Positions 1 through 5,560 of a stretch of DNA of 9,025 nucleotides are shown here, in pieces; within the stretch, counting starts at the first letter, position 1; each line of letters opens with the position of its first letter. The notes beneath the pieces were generated by a model, which saw only the letters and a program-made list of their open reading frames with translations, ran no database searches and had not been told where the DNA came from. The position numbers and the translations under genes are program-made. The DNA is from an uncultured Spirochaetaceae bacterium (GTDB lineage: Bacteria; Spirochaetota; Spirochaetia; Treponematales; Treponemataceae). The DNA lies in NCBI GenBank assembly GCA_902772605.1, contig CACYBG010000206.1, forward strand, positions 1 to 9,025. The letters run 5' to 3'.

Positions 1-168
1 ACCATCCGTTTCCGCGGAAGGGAACTTGCTCACACCGAGCTCGGCTTTGATGTCCTGAAGGAAGTAGAAAAAAGACTTGAGGAAGGTTCCTATGTCGTTG
101 AAAAACCGGCCGCAATGGAAGGCAGGTTCATGTCGATGACTCTGGGCTCCAAAGTCGTAAAGAAGTGA
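1..168 (+). CDS. infC: Translation initiation factor IF-3, C-terminal end (5' truncated by window)
   Basis: The window opens inside this gene; only the last 55 codons and the TGA stop (166-168) are visible, read in frame 1. IF3 binds the 30S subunit, keeps 50S away and checks the start codon and initiator tRNA. The visible part matches the end of the IF3 C-terminal domain: a beta strand followed by the RFRGRELAHTELG segment (residues 3-15 of the fragment), a helix rich in E/K, then the closing EGRFMSMTLGSK strand. The order infC, rpmI, rplT is the classical IF3-L35-L20 operon, which supports the call. The stop overlaps the ribosome binding site of rpmI, nine bases before its ATG, so the two are probably co-translated. 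In other bacteria L20 represses this operon through the leader upstream of infC or rpmI; that leader would lie outside the window. Confidence 0.95.
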   Translation, partial: TIRFRGRELAHTELGFDVLKEVEKRLEEGSYVVEKPAAMEGRFMSMTLGSKVVKK

Positions 169-177
169 GGTTTTTTT

Positions 178-378
178 ATGCCAAAGATGAAGACAAAGAA
201 GTCTGCAGCAAAACGCTACAGTCTTACTGGAACTGGCAAGGTTAAGTACAAGAAAATGAATCTTCGTCATATTTTGACAAAGAGGTCACCAAAGCGCAAG
301 ATGAATCTTCGCCACGCTGGAATTCTTTCTGAAGACCAGACAAAGAAAATTCGCAAGCAGATGCTTCCATACGGTTGA
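178..378 (+). CDS. rpmI: 50S ribosomal protein L35
   Basis: A 66-residue, very basic protein, the usual length for bacterial L35. It begins MPKMKTKKSAAKRY, then TGTGKVK (residues 17-23) and a central RHILTKRSPKRK, all typical of L35, which sits in the 50S subunit near 23S rRNA domains I, II and V. The segment KMNLRH occurs twice (residues 26-31 and 41-46), a mild internal symmetry that many L35 sequences show in weaker form. The ATG is preceded by GAGG (167-170) overlapping the infC stop, separated from the start by seven T residues. It lies between infC and rplT, with 50 bases to the next gene. The identification is firm. Confidence 0.97.
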   Translation: MPKMKTKKSAAKRYSLTGTGKVKYKKMNLRHILTKRSPKRKMNLRHAGILSEDQTKKIRKQMLPYG

Positions 379-428
379 TTTTGGGAAGTCTGTTAAATTT
401 AATTTGTTTGATTTAAGGAGTAAAGAAT

Positions 429-788
429 ATGTCTAGAGCGATAGATGGAACAAAAAGAAAGAATCGTCGTGCCAAGATTTTGAAGCTCGCAAAGGGTTTC
501 TATGGTGACAGGAAGTCAAACTATAAGCCTGCAAAGGATGCCGTTGTTAAGGCTCTCGACCATGCTTATTCTGGACGCAAAGGAAAGAAGCGTGATTACC
601 GTGCACTGTGGATTGCCCGTATAAATGCGGCAGTTCGCGAGCAGGGAATTTCATACAGCCGTTTCATCGACGGTCTTACAAAGGCTGGAGTTACTCTCAA
701 CCGCAAGGCTTTGAGCAACATGGCCATTGAAGATCCAGTTGCATTCAAGGCTGTTGTGGAAGTAGCAAAAAACGCACTCAATAAATAG
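429..788 (+). CDS. rplT: 50S ribosomal protein L20
   Basis: A 119-residue basic protein, the normal L20 length. L20 binds 23S rRNA early in 50S assembly and in several bacteria also represses the infC-rpmI-rplT mRNA. Family signatures seen: ILKLAKGFYG (residues 17-26), the KAL-HAY helix around residues 42-47, RDYRALWIARINAAVR (residues 55-70), SYSRFIDGLTKAGV (75-88) and NRKALSNMAIEDP (91-103). The N-terminus (MSRAIDGTKRKNRR) departs from the common MPRVKRG form. The start is set by AAGGAG at 415-420, eight bases before the ATG. The TAG stop overlaps the ribosome binding region of the next gene at 797, so expression continues without a visible terminator. Confidence 0.97.
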   Translation: MSRAIDGTKRKNRRAKILKLAKGFYGDRKSNYKPAKDAVVKALDHAYSGRKGKKRDYRALWIARINAAVREQGISYSRFIDGLTKAGVTLNRKALSNMAIEDPVAFKAVVEVAKNALNK

Positions 789-796
789 GCGGATAT

Positions 797-1330
797 ATGG
801 TTTCTCTCGATCAGGTTGTTCTGTTAAATAAAAAGGTAGAGGCTGCTGTGGCAAAAATCAATTCACTTAACGCTGAATTGGCACAGCTTTATTCAGAGAA
901 CGATGCTTTGCGTAGAAAATGCACAGAGCTCACAAATGCGTTGGCTGATAAAACGGGGTTGGTCTCTTCCTTGGAAGCTGAGCAGAACAGGATCGAGAAA
1001 GGCATATTGGATGCCCTGGATCAGTTGGATACGGTTGAGGATGCCGCACTTGCAACAATCGCCTATGACGATGGCAGAATGACGGAGTCTTCAGACGCAG
1101 AACTCGACCAGGGTTCCGTTCCGACCGAAAACGTTTCACAGCCTGAGTCAGTCGAATCTGCTGAAAACGGGGCTGTGAATCCTTCAAATCCGGCGCAGGT
1201 CATGGATCCGCTGGCACTTTCATTCGATCAGCAGCAGAATCAGGCTGACGGCAATCAGGGAAACGATGCGGAAGGATCCCCTGATGAAGGCGAAAAGACT
1301 GACGGCGGAAATCAGTTCGACATTTTCTAA
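797..1330 (+). CDS. ZapB-like coiled-coil protein with long acidic tail, possibly cell division
   Basis: A 177-residue soluble protein with no signal peptide or membrane segment. Residues 1-75 show a heptad-like pattern of leucine, valine and isoleucine (L4, V8, L10, V14, V18, I21, L24, L28, L31, L38) with many E, K, Q and N, as expected for a coiled coil like that of ZapB or an FtsB/KfrA-type protein. Residues 85-177 are acidic, rich in N, Q, S, E, D, G and P, and probably disordered. The last five residues are QFDIF, a possible docking motif (see findings). The ATG is preceded by AGGCGG (787-792) beginning in the rplT stop. Position before zapA suggests a Z-ring or nucleoid-linked role, but this rests on context and coiled-coil character; I do not recognise a precise orthologue. 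Confidence 0.7.
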   Translation: MVSLDQVVLLNKKVEAAVAKINSLNAELAQLYSENDALRRKCTELTNALADKTGLVSSLEAEQNRIEKGILDALDQLDTVEDAALATIAYDDGRMTESSDAELDQGSVPTENVSQPESVESAENGAVNPSNPAQVMDPLALSFDQQQNQADGNQGNDAEGSPDEGEKTDGGNQFDIF

Positions 1331-1543
1331 TGAATGCCGCCGTTGACGCAAAAACAAATCATTTTATTGAATTTCATTCCCGGATGGTAAATCTGCACGG
1401 GTGAAAATCGGTCTGGGTGAAGGCCGCTTCCGTCTGTTTCGTTATCTCCCAGTGCTGAACGGTCATCCGGTTTTTCTGTTGTGCTGATTTTGGCATAAGA
1501 CCAGTTCGGTCAGTTGCATTCGACGTTCAAAAAGAGGGTGGTT
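1331..1543 (+). promoter_or_regulatory. Intergenic region before zapA with candidate promoter and RNA fold
   Basis: There is no convincing gene here. A possible promoter is TTGACG (1343-1348), a 16-base spacer, then TATTGA (1365-1370); the -35 is good (5/6) and the -10 poor (3/6). About ten bases on, CCGGATG (1380-1386) can pair with CATCCGG (1464-1470), extendable by two G-U pairs, enclosing a CTGGG/CCCAG stem; the right arm is followed at once by TTTTT (1471-1475). The heptamer GGGTGAA occurs twice inside the fold (near 1400 and 1414). This could be an attenuator, a short RNA, or only a promoter region for zapA. Weak support without comparative data. Confidence 0.3.
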
Positions 1544-1846
1544 ATGGGGAAAATTCAGGTCAACATGCTCGGTACGAAATTCACTGTCCGTGGAAATGAA
1601 GATGAAGCCCACTTGAACAGGCTCTATTCGTATTACAAGGAAATCACGCAGACCATTCAAATAAGCAAAAAACTGGATAATCCCCTGCAAATCAGCATAC
1701 TCGCAGGAATAACGCTTGTGGATGAACTTCTGAAGGAAAAGACCCAGAACATCGTTAATTCAAAATCTTCTTCCGATGCAGTTGAAGGCCGCATTGCCGA
1801 AAGACTTACCAGCGACATGATAAGCAAGATTGACGATGTCCTCTGA
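1544..1846 (+). CDS. zapA: Cell division protein ZapA
   Basis: A 100-residue cytoplasmic protein. ZapA dimers or tetramers cross-link FtsZ protofilaments and promote Z-ring formation. The N-terminal globular part matches the family: VNMLGTKFTVRGNEDEAHLNRL (from residue 6) contains the strand-strand-helix pattern with the RG-EDE stretch. Residues about 50-95 form the dimerising helix with leucines and isoleucines at helical spacing. The length is normal for ZapA. I chose the ATG at 1544 because GAGG (1534-1537) sits six bases upstream; an in-frame TTG at 1514 would add ten residues without homology or a ribosome binding site. The stop overlaps the start of the UPF0178 gene. The preceding coiled-coil gene may be a functional partner, as ZapB is for ZapA in gammaproteobacteria. 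Confidence 0.9.
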   Translation: MGKIQVNMLGTKFTVRGNEDEAHLNRLYSYYKEITQTIQISKKLDNPLQISILAGITLVDELLKEKTQNIVNSKSSSDAVEGRIAERLTSDMISKIDDVL

Positions 1847-2324
1847 TTTGAAATCCGGTTTCCGCGTGTGGCTCGATGCAGACTCCTGTCCAGCCGTAGT
1901 CAGAAAAATCATACTTAAGAACTCAACGAACAATTCGGTTCCCGTCGTTTTCGTCGCAAACAGGAACATACCCGTAGACTTTGAATCGGAACTTTTTTCG
2001 ATGGTTGTGTGTCCGAAGGAAAGCGGTGCCGCAGATGAATACATAGTTTCACACATCGGCCCGAATGACGTTGCCGTAACGAGGGATCTTCCGCTGGTGG
2101 GGAGGCTCCTTGAAAAGGGGTGTACGGTCATGAACGACAGGGGAACGCTTTTCGACAGGAAAAAAATCGACTATATGCTTGAAGAACGTGAACTGAGCAT
2201 GCAGATGGCATCCCTTGGAATCAGGACCGGAGGCAGGTCGGACGGTTTCGGCAAGGACGACGTAAAGAAATTTGCCGACTGTTTCTGCTCACTGATAAGG
2301 AAAAGGGTTTCGGAAAATTCCTGA
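1836..2324 (+). CDS. UPF0178 (DUF188, YaiI/YqxD) family protein
   Basis: A 162-residue soluble protein of the widespread but poorly understood YaiI/YqxD family, which belongs to the PIN/NYN-like nuclease superfamily by fold. Family signatures: WLDADSCPAVVRK (residues 12-24), holding the acidic pair D14 and D16, then D67, VTRDLPLV (81-88) with D84, and NDRGTLF (100-106), followed by the R-rich C-terminal helix region. These acidic residues sit where the metal-binding carboxylates of PIN-like nucleases lie, so RNA processing is possible but unproven. The ATG at 1836 overlaps the 3' end of zapA by 11 bases in another frame, which suggests translational coupling; the ribosome binding site is weak. 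A TTG at 1830 would add only two residues. The gene ends 20 bases from the convergent HD-GYP gene, with no clear terminator between. Confidence 0.88.
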   Translation: MSSDLKSGFRVWLDADSCPAVVRKIILKNSTNNSVPVVFVANRNIPVDFESELFSMVVCPKESGAADEYIVSHIGPNDVAVTRDLPLVGRLLEKGCTVMNDRGTLFDRKKIDYMLEERELSMQMASLGIRTGGRSDGFGKDDVKKFADCFCSLIRKRVSENS

Positions 2325-2344
2325 GGATTGCGCCGTCGGTTTAA

Positions 2345-3610
2345 TCAGCTTATGGCCTTGTTGATTGCTTCAAGCCTGTCCAGAATCTTTATGAATATGT
2401 CTACAAGTTCCGGGTCGAACTGTTTTCCGCTCTGAGACTTTATTTCATTTACGGTATCTTCGAGCGTCCATTCCTTTTTGTATGAACGCATGTGCCTGAG
2501 TGCATCGTAAACGTCTGCAAGCGAAACTATCCTTGCGGAAAGCGGAATTTCCTCTCCCTTGAGCGGGTTGATTATGCTGGGGGCGGGGTCTCCGGGCTTG
2601 AGGGCCATGTAGTCGTCCAGCTTTCCCGGGTATCCCTTGGGGTCTCCGTTGTAGAACTGATGGTGGTTCAGGCATACGTCTATCGCCATCCTGTCCACGT
2701 CGCTTTCGGGAGGCGTGAAAAGCTGTGCACCGAGTATGGTATGGGCCTTCATTATGTTGCGTTCTTCGTCAGTAAGGGGGCCGTTCTTCTTGAGTATCTG
2801 GTCCGGTATTGCGACCTTTCCGACGTCATGGCATTTTGCGGCAAGCTTGAGTGCGTTCCTGTACCTGTATCTTTCGCGTTCAGGAATGTCGTGCTTCACG
2901 GCGTATTTATCGTAGATTTCCACTGCGAAATTCGAGACCCTTTCGACGTGTGCTCCGGTTTCCTTCGGGTCCCTGAATCCTGCCGTCCTTACGAGCCTTG
3001 AAATGGTCTGCTTGGTCAGGTATGCATATTCGTAAATCTGACCGACGTTCGTTGCAAAGTGGGATATGTAGAATTCTGCCGCCTCGTCGAACGGAATGTC
3101 GTTTCCCTTTGAATCCCTTGCGTTTATTATCTGAAGTACGCCCAGAATCTTTCCGTTGGTCATCATGAGCGGAATGGTGAGCATCGAAGTTGTGTGGTAG
3201 CCCGAAAGCATGTCCGTGGTCGGCGAAAACTTGTAGGGCCTTTTCACGGTCATCGCTTCGTCTTCGTATTCGCTCATGTTGTATACGTCGGGGATGTTTA
3301 TGGTTTTCTTTGAAAGTGCACAGTATCCGCAGATCGTATCCGAATCGACTGGGAATGCAAATGCCAGGTATGGGAGCTTTTCGCCCTTTGCAAGCTTGGC
3401 CTGCTGTGTCTTGTTGACGCTGTACTTGATTTTCAGCGTATTCTTGCTTTCGTGGTATGAGTATATTGAACCTGCATCTGCATTGACGATGTCGCAGGCG
3501 GAAATAAGGATGTTTTCGAGCAGCAGGTCTTCGTCTTTTATCTCGCTTAAACGACGCTCAATCTGAGTCATCTTCTTAAGCGTTAGATGATGCTTGTCAA
3601 ATGTTTTCAT
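2345..3610 (-). CDS. GAF and HD-GYP domain protein, probable cyclic-di-GMP phosphodiesterase
   Basis: A 421-residue soluble protein without signal peptide or membrane segments. Residues about 15-190 form a GAF sensor domain (ACDIVNADAGSIY near 38-50; SMLTIPLM near 142-149; GVLQIIN 157-163). Residues about 205-415 form an HD-GYP domain, which hydrolyses cyclic di-GMP to pGpG/GMP. Metal-site residues are present: E223 (HVERV), H261-D262 (CHDVGK), H290, H316-H317 and D366. The GYP signature is at 326-328 and GEEIPLSARIVSLADVYDAL at 352-371. About 20 extra residues (329-349) lie between GYP and the KGEEIPL segment, which are adjacent in most HD-GYP proteins. AGGAAA lies 11 bases before the ATG; an internal ATG (residue 14) is possible. 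It is transcribed toward the zapA block. What the GAF domain senses is unknown. Activity is likely from intact residues but not proven. Confidence 0.9.
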   Translation of the reverse strand: MKTFDKHHLTLKKMTQIERRLSEIKDEDLLLENILISACDIVNADAGSIYSYHESKNTLKIKYSVNKTQQAKLAKGEKLPYLAFAFPVDSDTICGYCALSKKTINIPDVYNMSEYEDEAMTVKRPYKFSPTTDMLSGYHTTSMLTIPLMMTNGKILGVLQIINARDSKGNDIPFDEAAEFYISHFATNVGQIYEYAYLTKQTISRLVRTAGFRDPKETGAHVERVSNFAVEIYDKYAVKHDIPERERYRYRNALKLAAKCHDVGKVAIPDQILKKNGPLTDEERNIMKAHTILGAQLFTPPESDVDRMAIDVCLNHHQFYNGDPKGYPGKLDDYMALKPGDPAPSIINPLKGEEIPLSARIVSLADVYDALRHMRSYKKEWTLEDTVNEIKSQSGKQFDPELVDIFIKILDRLEAINKAIS

Positions 3611-3643
3611 TTCCTGAACGCTTTCCTATATTGCAATTGCTTG

Positions 3644-3672
3644 ATTCTATGCCGGAATACTCGATTTTGACA
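3644..3672 (-). promoter_or_regulatory. Candidate proximal promoter of the HD-GYP gene
   Basis: On the - strand the -10-like TAGAAT (3649-3644, 5/6 matches) lies about 34 bases before the ATG. The best -35-like sequence is GTGTCA (4/6), near 3674-3669, with a long 19-base spacer. It would give a leader of roughly 25-30 bases. Moderate to weak support. Confidence 0.3.
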
Positions 3673-3822
3673 CGACAATCGGCCTGAACGACTGTTTTCC
3701 GTCATGCAGGCTGCGGGTTTAAAATCGCAGAAATAAAGCGCTTTTAAGCAACGCATTTCAGGGTATCCTGTTCTGAAACTGTATCGGCGGCACGGCTTCA
3801 ACTCAGCTTCCGACCAGGTCTA

Positions 3823-3851
3823 ATCTTATAGTAAAAACTGCTGTTTTACAA
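3823..3851 (-). promoter_or_regulatory. Candidate distal promoter of the HD-GYP gene
   Basis: On the - strand TTGTAA (3851-3846, 4/6) and TAAGAT (3828-3823, 4/6) are separated by 17 bases. A transcript from here would carry a leader of about 205 bases before the HD-GYP start. The same bases form a small AT-rich hairpin (GTAAAA 3831-3836 with TTTTAC 3844-3849). Weak support; one of two alternatives with the proximal site. Confidence 0.25.
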
Positions 3852-4017
3852 GTTGTTTTTTGCATTTGAAGGCCGATGAACGGTTTTTTCAGAGAAAAAT
3901 TTGGATTTTTTGGAGAATTTTTGGTTTGAACGGATTTTTTTTCCGAGTAAATCTTTGGGGATTTCGGTTATTAGGGGTCGGTTTATAGGTCGAATTTCGA
4001 GTTATTGAAAATCATGT

Positions 4018-4118
4018 TAAAATTGGCGTAAGCGAGGATTCAAAACGCAAAAACATCTGCACAAGTGAAACGCGGAAGCCGTTTTTGCGGGTTGGGTTCT
4101 CGCTGAAAGCCAATTTTG
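4018..4118. repeat. Long imperfect inverted repeat, candidate structured RNA or palindromic element
   Basis: Three nested arms pair. Outer: AAAATTGGC (4019-4027) with GCCAATTTT (4109-4117), nine perfect pairs. Middle: 4031-4043 with 4092-4104, thirteen pairs including three G-U, starting AGCGAG/CTCGCT. Inner: CGCAAAAAC (4046-4054) with GTTTTTGCG (4081-4089), nine perfect pairs. The middle and inner arms are separated by a symmetric 2x2 A-A/G-G internal loop, and the outer and middle by a small loop. The apical loop is 26 bases. An extended -10-like TGTTAAAAT lies at 4015-4023, so a transcript could begin near 4030, right at the foot of the middle arm. It could instead be a MITE or REP-like element or a DNA cruciform. 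No family recognised. Confidence 0.6.
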
Positions 4119-4199
4119 TTATTCATATCGGTGAAACTTGAAATTGAACCTTATATCTTGGTACGTTCAGGTGATTTTGATGATAAATTCTGCCGTTTC

Positions 4200-4219
4200 A
4201 TGCAGTTTTCTGCATTTTT
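4200..4219 (+). terminator. Small rho-independent terminator-like hairpin
   Basis: ATGCAG (4200-4205) pairs perfectly with CTGCAT (4210-4215) across a TTTT loop and is followed by further T residues to 4219. The six-pair stem is short and only half GC, so termination may be weak. It has no gene directly upstream on the + strand, but would close a transcript starting near 4030 and covering the 4018-4118 hairpin, about 190 bases in all. Confidence 0.45.
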
Positions 4220-4478
4220 AGACGATTTTACGGATAAAATTTCCCTCAGAAGGTTGACTATATTTTCAAAATGTTGCAACTTTCCATGTTGACGGATGTC
4301 TAAGTATATGCGGACTGCTTTTGAGACCCCATTTTCTTTTTTGGGGGACTGAACTGGTTTTCCGCCGGACGGATTAGGGGAACCCCTGATTGATATCGGG
4401 AAGCTCTGATAGATGGTTCCTTAAAAACTGAAACTTAATTATGAAAAAATGTTGTGCCGCGTCTCATGGCACGGATTT

Positions 4479-4491
4479 GGGAGAAGAAATG
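4479..4491 (+). promoter_or_regulatory. Ribosome binding site that decides the start of the first GT8 gene
   Basis: GGGAG (4479-4483) lies five bases before the ATG at 4489. The earlier in-frame ATG at 4441 has no such site, and the 16 residues it would add do not resemble the start of a GT8 protein, so 4489 is preferred. Confidence 0.8.
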
Positions 4492-5505
4492 AGAGATACA
4501 GTACCGGTTTTTTTTGCCGTAAACGACACTTATGCACCGTATCTCGGTGTGGCAATCAAATCTATGCTGGAAAACATGAACAGGAAATGGTTCTGCAAGA
4601 TTCACGTACTCGTCACCGACCTGTCCAAAAAGCATGCGCAGAAGCTTAAGGCCGTTGTTGCGGAGTATGGGAATGCATCCCTTGAATTCGTTGACGTGGC
4701 CAAGGAATGCAAGAAGATGGCCGGAATGTTCCACATGAGGGACTATTATTCCAAGGAAACCTATTACAGGTTCTTCATCTCGCCGCTTTTCCCCCAGTAT
4801 GAAAAGGCCGTCTATCTGGACTGCGACATAATCGTAAAGGGCGACATCGTAAAGCTCTACACCCAGGATTTGGGCGACAACCTTCTTGCGGCTGCGGTTG
4901 AGGAGGTAGTCTATGTTAACGATTACCTGGGGTTCTATTCCGAGAAATGCCTTGGAGTGCCGTGGAAGGAATATTTCGGAGCCGGAATCCTGCTCATCAA
5001 TACGAAGCTTTTCCGCGAAGAGCATGTGGAGGAACAGTTTGTCGAACTCCTCAAGAACTATAAATTCACGGTTGCACAGGATCAGGATTACCTCAACGTA
5101 ATCTGCCTTGACCGCGTAAAGCTTCTCAACCTTGGATGGAACAAGACGGCATTCGTGAACCCTGAATTCGATGACGACGACCTTCAGATCATCCATTACA
5201 AGATGGCCTGGAAGCCATGGCTCAACGACGACGTTACCTACGAAAACTATTTCTGGCAGTATGCGGAATCATCACCGTTCTTCGACGAAATCATGGAAGT
5301 GAAGCGTTCATATACCGATCTGGAAAGGGTCCGCGATGCAGAAGCCGGTGAAAAGCTCATACAGACTGCAATCCGCGATGGAAACGATCCCGACAACTAC
5401 ATGCGCAGGATGGAAAGGGCCGGAAAAAGACTTCCTCAGAGCATACTCTCCAAGTTTACGAACACCGTACCGATGGAAGGAGTCGTAAATCTGGTTGCGG
5501 ATTGA
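4489..5505 (+). CDS. Glycosyltransferase family 8 protein
   Basis: A 338-residue cytoplasmic enzyme of the LgtC/GspA-like GT8 family, retaining transferases that move a sugar (often glucose or galactose) from a UDP-sugar. Motifs: N-terminal PVFFAVNDTYAPYLGVAIKSML (residues 6-27), the UDP/Mn-binding DxD as YLDCDIIVKGDI (109-120, DCD at 111-113), FGAGILLINTKLF (163-175), the QDQDYLN segment (197-203) and the late metal-binding HYK with nearby KPW (236-244). The last ~90 residues are a helical, charged tail. The start is at 4489 (see its ribosome binding site). A T8 run (4508-4515) lies in codons 7-9; gain or loss of one T would truncate the protein early. First gene of the cluster; the acyltransferase begins 55 bases downstream. 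The acceptor is unknown, a lipid or lipid-linked glycan being the likely choice given the neighbours. Confidence 0.9.
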   Translation: MRDTVPVFFAVNDTYAPYLGVAIKSMLENMNRKWFCKIHVLVTDLSKKHAQKLKAVVAEYGNASLEFVDVAKECKKMAGMFHMRDYYSKETYYRFFISPLFPQYEKAVYLDCDIIVKGDIVKLYTQDLGDNLLAAAVEEVVYVNDYLGFYSEKCLGVPWKEYFGAGILLINTKLFREEHVEEQFVELLKNYKFTVAQDQDYLNVICLDRVKLLNLGWNKTAFVNPEFDDDDLQIIHYKMAWKPWLNDDVTYENYFWQYAESSPFFDEIMEVKRSYTDLERVRDAEAGEKLIQTAIRDGNDPDNYMRRMERAGKRLPQSILSKFTNTVPMEGVVNLVAD

Positions 5506-5513
5506 CAGGAAGC

Positions 5514-5543
5514 TTGCATAGGGTTTAAAATCCCCCTTATAAA
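5514..5543 (+). promoter_or_regulatory. Possible internal promoter before the first acyltransferase
   Basis: TTGCAT (5514-5519, 3/6) and TATAAA (5538-5543, 5/6) are 18 bases apart. A start near 5550 would leave only about 11 bases before the ATG, covering the ribosome binding site barely. Weak; read-through from the GT8 gene is as likely. Confidence 0.2.
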
Positions 5544-5560
5544 AACCGTTGGAGAATGTT

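Larger units (their letters stand above)
3611..4440. other. 830-base AT-rich intergenic region, no supported gene
   Basis: No reading frame here has a credible start, ribosome binding site and protein character. Visible content from left to right: two possible - strand promoters for the HD-GYP gene; T and A tracts between 3856 and 3942; a long imperfect inverted repeat at 4018-4118; a terminator-like hairpin at 4200-4219; the perfect palindrome GTTGCAAC (4273-4280); a CCCCA/TGGGG hairpin with a pyrimidine loop (4327-4346); and an AGGGG/CCCCT inverted repeat with two-base loop near 4376-4387. No confident promoter for the glycosyltransferase cluster was found, although it must start somewhere in this stretch or in the first few codons. 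It marks the border between the housekeeping block and the accessory cluster. Confidence 0.75.

Noticed and set aside
1380..1475. SRP RNA, cobalamin riboswitch or clear 6S RNA before zapA
   Set aside because: The SRP GGAA tetraloop domain, the B12-box and the 6S central bubble could not be found; only a generic fold remains, kept as a finding at low weight.
2325..2344. Bidirectional terminator between the convergent UPF0178 and HD-GYP genes
   Set aside because: The 20-base spacer has no stable stem or T run on either strand.
3607..3801. Minus-strand 64-residue reading frame ending in an ATGA overlap with the HD-GYP start
   Set aside because: It needs a TTG start without a ribosome binding site, is rich in Arg and Cys with no family resemblance, and sits over likely promoter sequence. 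The overlap is probably chance.
3611..3860. Cyclic-di-GMP riboswitch in the leader of the HD-GYP gene
   Set aside because: I looked for the conserved GEMM core on the minus strand and did not see it.
4441..4488. Upstream in-frame ATG that would lengthen the first GT8 protein by 16 residues
   Set aside because: No ribosome binding site before it, and the added residues do not look like a GT8 N-terminus; 4489 has GGGAG at the right distance.
4435..5196. Minus-strand 253-residue reading frame opposite the first GT8 gene
   Set aside because: It is the antisense shadow of a gene with clear GT8 motifs; the long opening follows from codon bias on the coding strand.
5520..5537. Terminator between the first GT8 gene and the acyltransferase (GGG...CCC around 5521-5536)
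   Set aside because: Only about three to four pairs form and no T run follows; A residues follow instead.
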